Part shown: piece after piece, positions 1-4,751 of the stretch
Layout: every line of letters begins with the position of its first letter
How positions within the stretch are numbered: position 1 is the first letter of the stretch
NCBI GenBank assembly: GCA_964579325.1
Contig: CAZOHN010000145.1
Coordinates: forward strand, 1 to 9,309
Source of the DNA: CAZOHN01 sp964579325
Lineage (GTDB): Bacteria > Pseudomonadota > Alphaproteobacteria > Rhodobacterales > Rhodobacteraceae
Reading direction: 5' to 3'
Length of the DNA stretch: 9,309 nt
The notes under the pieces: generated by a model
The model's input: the letters and a program-made list of their open reading frames with translations, nothing else
Databases searched by the model: none
What the model was told of the DNA's origin: nothing
Made by a program: the position numbers and the translations under genes

Positions 1-312
1 TGCTCCCTTGGAGATGGAACAGGTAGCGGTCAGGCCGGACGGTTACTCATCCTCGACAACCTCTCGTCCCACAAAAGCCCGAAGGCCGCGCAGATCCTGC
101 ACGACGTCAGCGCCTGGTTTCTGTTCCTTCCGCCCTACAGCCCCGAACTGAACCCGATCGAGATGGCCTTCTCCAAGCTCAAGGCCCTCATCCGCCGCGC
201 CGCCGTCAGAACATACGACGACCTCTGGCGCACCGCCGGAGAGGTGTGCAACCTCTTCACTGAAGACGAGTGCTACAACTTCTTCAAAGCGGCCGGCTAT
301 GGAACTGATTGA
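1..312 (+). pseudogene. IS630-family transposase, C-terminal part, probably frameshifted
   Basis: This is the 3' end of a DDE transposase that would cut and join the ends of its own insertion sequence; the 5' part lies outside the window. From about position 43 the frame reads LLILDNLSSHKSPK, then a PPYSPELNPIE block, then a tail ending AAGYGTD and TGA at 310-312. The Asp of LDN and the Glu of NPIE match the second and third acidic catalytic residues of IS630 transposases. Upstream of position 40 this frame gives unfamiliar residues, whereas the frame starting at position 2 reads LEMEQVAVRPDG, which resembles the family's usual EQV...RPG stretch. One missing G near 35-39 would join the two frames. 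The copy is therefore either decayed or uses frameshifting. The family call is firm and the frameshift is moderately supported. Confidence 0.85.
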
Positions 313-327
313 GCGCAACACGCTCTA
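1..327 (+). mobile_element. Right end of an IS630-type insertion sequence
   Basis: The transposase stops at 312. A short inverted motif follows at once, GAGCG at 311-315 and CGCTC at 321-325, and then a TA inside CTAG at 325-328. IS630 elements insert at TA, often within CTAG, so the element most likely ends at or near 326-327. The terminal repeat cannot be confirmed because the left end is outside the window. The boundary overlaps the stop codon of the RES-domain gene on the opposite strand. Confidence 0.6.
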
Positions 328-843
328 GCTCCAGGAAGAGCGATCCCGTGGCAGGCGGCCAAGGTCATCTATGACGCTCACCTGGTGCGGAAGATTGTCA
401 CCCCAGTCCCAGAACACAACGTTTTGCATGATGGCCGCTGCCCCTGGAGCGAAGCTCGGCACGACGATCCCTGCAATGTTCGCAGCAATAAGGCGTTCGG
501 CGAGCTCCCAGCTCGGCGGAACGAGGCCGCGGTCCATGAGATCCTCCCAAGGGCAGGACAGATCGGTGATGTCGACACCCAATCGCTTGCGTGTATCGGG
601 GTCGCAGAGATCCTCGATATCCTCGCAGTCGACATCGTAGGCACAGATGGTGACCGGCTGAGCCTTGAACGGAAAGCCCTGTTGCGATTCCGTCCAGGCA
701 CATTGCTGCGTGAGGGATGTATAGAGGGCAGGTCGCCCGGCCGGATTGAAGCGCCCGCCGTGCAGCGCGGCGCCCGCGCCGGAGATCGGTGCGAAAGCCC
801 AGCCTGGATTGTGGGCGCGGTAGACATGGGTTCGCAGCCTCAA
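325..843 (-). CDS. RES-domain toxin (NAD+ phosphorylase/glycohydrolase type)
   Basis: A 172-residue toxin of a type II toxin-antitoxin pair; family members degrade cytoplasmic NAD+ and arrest growth. The RES features are visible: Arg9 in VYRAHNP, GGRFN at 29-33 (Arg31), Tyr41, Glu52 after the helix-forming stretch, and Ser130 in VVPSFAP. The C-terminal part (VVFWDWGDNLPHQV, then GRLPRDRSSW) resembles family ends, so the protein looks full length. The start is TTG at 843, whose last two bases form the first two of the antitoxin's TGA stop (TTGA overlap), implying translational coupling. The stop TAG at 325-327 coincides with the edge of the IS630 element, so the insertion sits at the very end of the gene and may have supplied or preserved the stop. 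The main uncertainty is whether the last residue or two are native. Confidence 0.88.
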   Translation of the reverse strand: MRLRTHVYRAHNPGWAFAPISGAGAALHGGRFNPAGRPALYTSLTQQCAWTESQQGFPFKAQPVTICAYDVDCEDIEDLCDPDTRKRLGVDITDLSCPWEDLMDRGLVPPSWELAERLIAANIAGIVVPSFAPGAAAIMQNVVFWDWGDNLPHQVSVIDDLGRLPRDRSSWS

Positions 844-1217
844 GCGTAGCCGCCGACGGCAATCCGGGAGATGTAGGATTTCACCGCCTGTGCACGTCCC
901 TCCCGCACGAGGTCGGCCGCGGTCTGATCACCGAAGGAAGGCAGAGGCTGTGCGGAGAACCAGGCGAAGGCCTGGGGGATGGACCCGGCCCACGGTGCGA
1001 CGCGCACGAGGATTTCGACGAAGTCCCTGAGCTTGCGCTGCGAGGCCTGTGCTGTCAGCCTCGATGTCTTCGACAGCGAATCCCGCGACATGCCGAGAAT
1101 GAGGGCAAGATCGGTCTTGTTCAGGTGGAGATCGTCAAGCAGCGCATCCAGCGCAATCGTCCCGTCGTGCTGCATCAGATCCTGCGCGGTCGGGATGGGG
1201 CGAGCGACAATGGACAT
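840..1217 (-). CDS. Xre/MbcA/ParS-type antitoxin of the RES toxin
   Basis: A 125-residue antitoxin that would bind and neutralise the RES toxin and repress their shared promoter. A helix-turn-helix-like segment spans about residues 33-52 (NKTDLALILGMSRDSLSK). The C-terminal part, about 85-125, has the WF...P.P.FGDQTAADLVREG...V pattern of the toxin-binding domain (MbcA/ParS C-terminal, DUF2384-like). The ATG at 1217 is preceded by GAGG about six bases upstream. The gene precedes the toxin with a four-base overlap, the usual order for this pair. Both genes appear intact, so the module could be active. The call rests on domain pattern plus the RES neighbour. Confidence 0.85.
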   Translation of the reverse strand: MSIVARPIPTAQDLMQHDGTIALDALLDDLHLNKTDLALILGMSRDSLSKTSRLTAQASQRKLRDFVEILVRVAPWAGSIPQAFAWFSAQPLPSFGDQTAADLVREGRAQAVKSYISRIAVGGYA

Positions 1218-1223
1218 AGGTGC

Positions 1224-1279
1224 CTCACATATTGACCTGTTTATAGGCTAAAATATGAGACGTGCGCTGTAGATGTCAA
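1224..1279 (-). promoter_or_regulatory. Promoter and candidate operator of the antitoxin-toxin operon
   Basis: On the minus strand a TTGACA box (1274-1279) is followed after 17-18 bases by ATATTT/TATTTT (1250-1256), close to the sigma70 consensus. Transcription would begin about 25 bases before the antitoxin ATG. An imperfect inverted repeat, CTCACATATT at 1224-1233 and AATATGAG at 1252-1259, brackets the start region and is a plausible site for autorepression by the antitoxin. The promoter boxes are seen directly; the operator role is inferred. Confidence 0.55.
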
Positions 1280-1433
1280 GCTTTAGTCCGAAGACCACCG
1301 CGTCCTCTGCTGGTAACCTCTGGGCTGGTTCTCGCTTACCTGGGTACACGGGTTGGTGGTCAACTCTGCAACATCCAGGAAGATGGCACTGGTCGAGCAG
1401 GAGGGACGAGACGCGCATGCACCCCAAGCCAAG
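1280..1433. other. Intergenic stretch without a recognisable gene
   Basis: This stretch lies between the antitoxin promoter and the 3' end of rfbF. No convincing coding sequence was found on either strand. It contains a spaced inverted repeat, GACCACC (1292-1298) and GGTGGTC (1355-1361), which might be the end of a lost element or an operator. I see no poly-T terminator for the rfbF transcript that would enter it from the right. Confidence 0.4.
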
Positions 1434-1542
1434 CTCAGGCGGCCCCGGCGGGGCGGTCCCAGATTTTCCAGGGGGCGTTCCCCTTGTCCCACATCGCCTG
1501 GAGCACGTGCTTGTCGCGCAGCGTGTCCATGTTCTGCCAGAA
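1434..1542 (-). repeat. Inverted repeat arm, left (3' end of rfbF)
   Basis: The minus strand of this stretch matches the plus strand of 4636-4744 over 109 bases with a single mismatch (position 1438). The inner 104 bases (1439-1542 against 4636-4739) are identical, including all third codon positions. The arm encodes RfbF residues 230-264 plus the stop. The arms are 3.1 kb apart and enclose rfbF, the acyltransferase tail and luxR/luxI. Confidence 0.97.
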
Positions 1543-2229
1543 GCCCCTGTGGTGGTAGACGGCGAGCTGTTTCTCGGCGACCAGCGTCTTGAGCGGCGCC
1601 TCTTCCCAGACGGTGGCATCGCCTTCGACATAGTCGATCACGCCCGGCTCGCAGACGAAGAAGCCGCCGTTGATCAGGTGTCCGTCCGAGACGCTCTTCT
1701 CGCGAAAGCCGTCCACCCGCTTGCCGTCCGCCGAGAAGTCGAGCGCGCCGAAGCGCCCCGGCTGCTGGACCGCCGTCACGGTGGCGAGCACGCCTTGCGC
1801 GCGGTGAAAGGCGATGGAGGCGGGCACGTCCACGTCGCTGACCCCGTCGCCATAGGTGAGGCAGAAGGTCTCGTCGCCGATGTAGTCGCGCACGCGCTTC
1901 AGCCGGCCGCCGGTCATGGTCTCGAGCCCGGTGTCGGCCAGCGTCACGCGCCAGGGTTCGGCGGCGGCGCGGCGCACCTCGACGGCGTTGGTGGCGAGGT
2001 CAATGGTCAGATCCGCGCCGCGCTGGAAATAGTCGAGGAAGTAGCGCTTGATCAGATGGCCCTTGTAGCCGCAGCAGATCACGAAATCGGTCAGGCCATG
2101 GGCCGCGTAGATCTTCATGATGTGCCACAGGATCGGCATGTCGCCGATCTCGACCAGCGGTTTGGGGAGCGTCACGGTCTCCTCGCTGATCCGCGTGCCG
2201 TATCCGCCGGCGAAAATGACGACTTTCAT
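1435..2229 (-). CDS. rfbF: Glucose-1-phosphate cytidylyltransferase
   Basis: Catalyses CTP + glucose 1-phosphate to CDP-glucose + diphosphate in the cytoplasm, the first step toward CDP-linked deoxy or branched sugars for O-antigen or exopolysaccharide. The 264-residue product is close to the family's usual length (about 257). It begins with the nucleotidyltransferase loop AGGYGTRISEET (7-18), then LPKPLVEIGDMPILWHIMKIY (21-41), ICCGYKGHLIKRYF, the TGGRLKRV segment (107-113), YGDGVSDVD with a likely metal-binding Asp128, and INGGFFV. The ATG at 2229 is chosen because GGAGG lies eight bases upstream (2238-2242) and the family motif starts at residue 2; the 40 codons upstream in the same frame are not family-like. 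The last 35 codons form one arm of a near-perfect inverted repeat with 4636-4744. In this orientation the gene points away from the sugar genes. Confidence 0.93.
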   Translation of the reverse strand: MKVVIFAGGYGTRISEETVTLPKPLVEIGDMPILWHIMKIYAAHGLTDFVICCGYKGHLIKRYFLDYFQRGADLTIDLATNAVEVRRAAAEPWRVTLADTGLETMTGGRLKRVRDYIGDETFCLTYGDGVSDVDVPASIAFHRAQGVLATVTAVQQPGRFGALDFSADGKRVDGFREKSVSDGHLINGGFFVCEPGVIDYVEGDATVWEEAPLKTLVAEKQLAVYHHRGFWQNMDTLRDKHVLQAMWDKGNAPWKIWDRPAGAA

Positions 2230-2271
2230 GGGGATGTCCTCCGACTGCCCGAACCGGGGTCCGCGGGCCGG

Positions 2272-2284
2272 GCCGCCGGGCGGC
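2272..2284 (-). other. GC-rich palindrome in the rfbF leader
   Basis: GCCGCC (2272-2277) and GGCGGC (2279-2284) form a perfect inverted repeat in a very GC-rich tract between the rfbF start and the upstream repeat element. It could fold in the leader RNA. It is absent from the shortened second copy near 4600. No function can be assigned. Confidence 0.3.
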
Positions 2285-2307
2285 GGCGGGGCGTGCCGGA
2301 GTGCGGC

Positions 2308-2424
2308 ATGGTCCGGACCTCTACACTTGAATCCGGAGCGACCATCCACTCCGATCCTTACGCAACCGTTTCACGCGGCGAGGTATCTCACGCGCTCCCG
2401 GCCCGGTAAAGCCGGTTTGTCGGG
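2308..2424. repeat. Upstream element, left copy, with 33-codon open frame
   Basis: The plus strand here matches the minus strand of 4473-4589 over 117 bases without gaps, with 21 differences (82% identity). Each copy contains an open frame of 33 codons from ATG to TAA (2308-2409 here), and 22 of the 33 residues agree, including GATIH, YAT and SHALP. Differences are spread evenly over codon positions (7, 5 and 7), which argues for conserved DNA rather than a selected peptide. The copy lies about 78 bases upstream of the rfbF start, in the same relative orientation as the right copy has to its rfbF remnant. A shared regulatory region is the simplest reading; a remnant of a mobile element is an alternative. 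Confidence 0.85.
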
Positions 2425-2442
2425 GAACGGGTGGCCGGTTCA

Positions 2443-2640
2443 CTACGCCGCTGTCGGCGCTATCTCTTCGAAGAGCCCATGGTCGCGGAGTATCGCGAGA
2501 ACGGACCGTGCCCCCGGATAGGTCAGGTGGCCATAGTCGAAATGCATCGGCATGCCGGGCTCCGCCAGCAGGCTGCAGGAACCGTCGTCGCAGAGCACGC
2601 CGATGACCGAGCGGTATTCGGCCCCGGTCGGGGCGAAGCG
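2443..2640 (-). pseudogene. C-terminal remnant of an SGNH-type acyltransferase
   Basis: The minus strand reads, from about 2640 to TAG at 2443-2445, a segment containing YRSVIGVLCDDGSC, FDYGHLTYPGARSV and a short tail. The pattern C...G.C, then FD..HLT..GA, is the end of the SGNH hydrolase-like domain at the C-terminus of OafA/YrhL-type acyltransferases, which acylate surface polysaccharides. The His of HLT would be the catalytic histidine. Only about 60 residues are family-like; the preceding sequence up to luxR does not continue the fold, and no start fits. It is therefore a truncated gene end, perhaps cut when luxR/luxI arrived. The open frame can be extended to 2814, but that part overlaps luxR and is not family-like. 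Confidence 0.6.
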
Positions 2641-2695
2641 CCTACCCGCGTCAGACGGCCCACGCCGAAGGGGTACGTCCGGTCCGAGGGCTGTG

Positions 2696-3631
2696 TCAGT
2701 TCTCGGCCTCTGGCGCGGCCCGACCCTTTGCGCGTGCGGTCGGAGCGTCGGCTGCGGCCATGATGTCCCCCGCCAGCAGGGGAAGGTCCTCCAGGAGTCC
2801 CAGCCGCGTGGCAACTATTGCCGCCTGTGCTACAGTCTTCGTCTTGAATAGCGTACAGATGGATCGGCTGACAGTCGCATATGAGCCGTAAAGGTAAGGG
2901 CGTGAGGCCAACTGCTCCTCACCAGCCCCCATGGCAATGCCGCGCAGAACCATGAGTTGGTCTTCCGTGGGATTGAAGGTCATGGGTCGCTCATCGGATG
3001 CCAGTTGGCCAAAGGCGTCCACCAGGATGACGCCGAGATTGTAGAGGTCGCTCTCGTAAGGCGAGATCATCTCGCGGAACGCCTGTGCTTCCAGCATCGC
3101 CGAGACCGAAAGGGCCAGGACATTGCCAGTCTCGGTCGAAATCGGAACCGTATAGCCTGCGGTGCCGATGCCATGGGCCTTGGCCTCGTTCCAGAACGTC
3201 GCTTCAACCGGATCGCTCCAGCAGGCTGTATCCCAGTAGAAGCTTGTACTGCGGCTCTTACTTGCACGTAGTACCGGATCTTTCAGATAAAATCTCCGGT
3301 TGACATAGAGCCGCACCCACTCGGGTGGATAAGTCGTGATGACCTTCGTCGAATAGGTTTCCGGCACGACCTCAGTCGCAACGTGCAACGTGCAGTGCCC
3401 GACATTCATGATCCGGACAATGTCGCGCAAGCAATCGGTCAGGTCTGCGACCGACTCCGCCTCGAGAATCCGATCCGCCAGCGGCTCGGCATCGGCGCAG
3501 CGCATGACATCGGTATCGTCGAACCTCATGGACTTGAAGATACGATTCAAATCGGATGCGAGATCGTTTCTGCGGGCCTTCGACAGGAAGTCGATCGCCT
3601 CCTGCATGGCGTCTTCTGCCCAACCGTTCAC
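2696..3631 (-). CDS. luxR: LuxR-type autoinducer-binding transcription regulator
   Basis: A 311-residue quorum-sensing regulator expected to bind an acyl-homoserine lactone and control transcription, probably including the adjacent synthase gene. The autoinducer domain spans about 55-215. The residues conserved in TraR and LuxR are present: Trp105 and Tyr109 (PPEWVRLYV), Asp118-Pro119 (YLKDPV), Trp133 (FYWD) and the Gly154/156 region before TAGYTVPI. The C-terminal DNA-binding part (about 218-281) aligns to the GerE/LuxR helix-turn-helix by PTEDQLMVLRGIAMG, ATVSRSICTLF and AAIVATRLGLL, but several usual residues are replaced. The N-terminus is about 48 residues longer than TraR's. The start is GTG at 3631, preceded by AAGAGG six bases upstream; ATG at residue 9 is a weaker alternative. 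It is divergent from luxI. The symbol is a family name. Confidence 0.92.
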   Translation of the reverse strand: MNGWAEDAMQEAIDFLSKARRNDLASDLNRIFKSMRFDDTDVMRCADAEPLADRILEAESVADLTDCLRDIVRIMNVGHCTLHVATEVVPETYSTKVITTYPPEWVRLYVNRRFYLKDPVLRASKSRSTSFYWDTACWSDPVEATFWNEAKAHGIGTAGYTVPISTETGNVLALSVSAMLEAQAFREMISPYESDLYNLGVILVDAFGQLASDERPMTFNPTEDQLMVLRGIAMGAGEEQLASRPYLYGSYATVSRSICTLFKTKTVAQAAIVATRLGLLEDLPLLAGDIMAAADAPTARAKGRAAPEAEN

Positions 3632-3785
3632 GGTACACCTCTTACTAAAGACACGCCGGACAATCGTCTGAATTGAATGAATTTTGAATTAAGCAACCTT
3701 TCGTAAACATTTAGAACAAATCACGAAAACTTTTTCTAAAGGAGTTGGCTCTACACCGAAAACCAGAGTCGAACTGGAGTGAGAA
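3632..3785. promoter_or_regulatory. Shared luxR-luxI control region
   Basis: This 154-base AT-rich gap separates the divergent regulator and synthase genes and must hold both promoters. It contains repeated GAATT units (about 3670-3690), an inverted repeat TTTCGT (3699-3704) and ACGAAA (3723-3728), and a smaller one, CCAG (3763-3766) and CTGG (3774-3777), which overlaps the luxI ribosome binding site GGAG (3776-3779). A LuxR-family operator is expected in such a gap. The two inverted repeats are candidates, but neither matches the classical lux box closely. Confidence 0.55.
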
Positions 3786-4421
3786 ATGTTTCATGCAATC
3801 CCTCTGAAGGACCTCGAGAAGATGAGGAGAATCCATGACACGATGTTCGCAGATCGCGCGGAGCAGTTCGTCTGGCGGCACAAGTGGCCCCTGAAAGTTT
3901 CGGCTGCAGGCTTTGAGATCGACGACTTCGATGACGCATTCACAACGTATTGCGTCACCGCAGAGGAGGGCCGCCACGAAGCATCGCTCCGCCTGCGTCC
4001 CGCCGATGCGGGGTCGATGGTCGAGCGCCACTTTCCCGCGCTCTGGACGCGTGCAGCCGACCGCCTGTGTGGCGGGACCGAAGTCACCCGGTTCTGCGCC
4101 GCCCCGACGCTCACTCCGGACCAGCGGCTTGCAGCGGTGTCGGATCTCCTGCTCGGCCTCTGCCGCCATTGCCAGCGCACGGGCACCACGACGTTCTTCG
4201 GCGTCGTCTTTCCCTCCGTGCTGCGTGTGATCCGCCAGTCCGGATGGGCGCCTGTTGTCATCGACCGGATGGCCGATCCGAGCGGCACCTTGCTGCTGTG
4301 CGAATGGACCGCGAGCGAACGCGTTGCCTGGAACATCCAGGAATGCCGTGAAGCGCGCGAGGCCAACTGGACCGACCGTCGCACCGCTTTCAACAAGACC
4401 GAGGAGCGCGCGGCCGCCTGA
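3786..4421 (+). CDS. luxI: LuxI-type acyl-homoserine-lactone synthase
   Basis: A 211-residue autoinducer synthase that would make an acyl-homoserine lactone from S-adenosylmethionine and an acyl carrier, in the cytoplasm. All residues normally conserved in LuxI are present at the expected spacing: Arg24, Phe28, Trp34, Asp46, Asp49, Arg69 (SLRLRP), Phe83, Glu99 and Arg102 (in EVTRFC). Length is typical of the family (about 200-220). The ATG at 3786 follows GGAG by six bases. The gene is divergent from luxR, the common arrangement for a cognate pair. Acyl-chain type cannot be read from the sequence. There is no clear terminator; the next sequence is the upstream repeat element beginning about 50 bases after the stop. 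The symbol is a family name. Confidence 0.94.
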   Translation: MFHAIPLKDLEKMRRIHDTMFADRAEQFVWRHKWPLKVSAAGFEIDDFDDAFTTYCVTAEEGRHEASLRLRPADAGSMVERHFPALWTRAADRLCGGTEVTRFCAAPTLTPDQRLAAVSDLLLGLCRHCQRTGTTTFFGVVFPSVLRVIRQSGWAPVVIDRMADPSGTLLLCEWTASERVAWNIQECREAREANWTDRRTAFNKTEERAAA

Positions 4422-4472
4422 CACTCTATTCCACCATGCCAAGCTCTTCGGCACGACCGGGCGACCCGCCTT

Positions 4473-4589
4473 CCGGACAATCCGGCTTTACCGCCGCGGG
4501 AGTGCGTGAGATAGATCGCCGCGCGAAAGGGTTGCGTAGGCATCGGGGTGGATAGTCGCTCCGAGTTCAGGTGCAAAGTTGCGGACCAT
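4473..4589. repeat. Upstream element, right copy, with 33-codon open frame
   Basis: This is the inverted partner of 2308-2424 (82% identity, no gaps). The 33-codon open frame is on the minus strand (4589 down to 4488) and starts and stops at the same points as in the left copy. Only 47 bases separate the element from the rfbF remnant, compared with 766 in the left copy, so a net 719 bases covering the leader and first 229 codons of rfbF are missing here. It probably contains or contained the promoter of the epimerase operon. Confidence 0.85.
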
Positions 4590-4635
4590 TCCGAGCCATG
4601 CCGCCCTGGAGCCCCGCTCCCTGCCGCCACAGGAG

Positions 4636-4743
4636 TTCTGGCAGAACATGGACACGCTGCGCGACAAGCACGTGCTCCAGGCGATGTGGGACAAGGGGAA
4701 CGCCCCCTGGAAAATCTGGGACCGCCCCGCCGGGGCCGCGTGA
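4636..4743 (+). pseudogene. 3' remnant of a second rfbF copy
   Basis: Reads FWQNMDTLRDKHVLQ and onward to the family end and TGA, identical in protein to residues 230-264 of the intact RfbF. No start codon, active-site loop or metal site remains, so it cannot encode an enzyme. Its stop is eight bases before the epimerase ATG, the spacing of genes in one operon. This suggests that rfbF originally stood here, directly upstream of the epimerase. Confidence 0.93.
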
Positions 4744-4744
4744 G
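4636..4744 (+). repeat. Inverted repeat arm, right
   Basis: This is the exact counterpart of 1434-1542 on the opposite strand, with one mismatch in 109 bases. Weak similarity extends about ten bases further left (CCGCCACAGG against CCACCACAGG) with one missing base, then ends. The right limit falls at the rfbF stop plus one base. Confidence 0.97.
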
Positions 4745-4751
4745 AGAGAGC

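Noticed and set aside
1273..2409. Long open frame on the plus strand across rfbF (378 codons)
   Set aside because: It is the antisense shadow of the GC-rich rfbF gene; only the last 33 codons coincide with the repeated element, reported separately.
2641..2814. 5' half of the minus-strand frame that ends at 2443
   Set aside because: It overlaps the luxR 3' end in another frame and has no acyltransferase pattern; only the tail after about 2640 is family-like.
4548..4751. In-frame N-terminal extension of the epimerase by 68 codons
   Set aside because: It crosses the upstream element and the rfbF remnant in the wrong frame. The epimerase fold begins at the ATG at 4752, as family members do.
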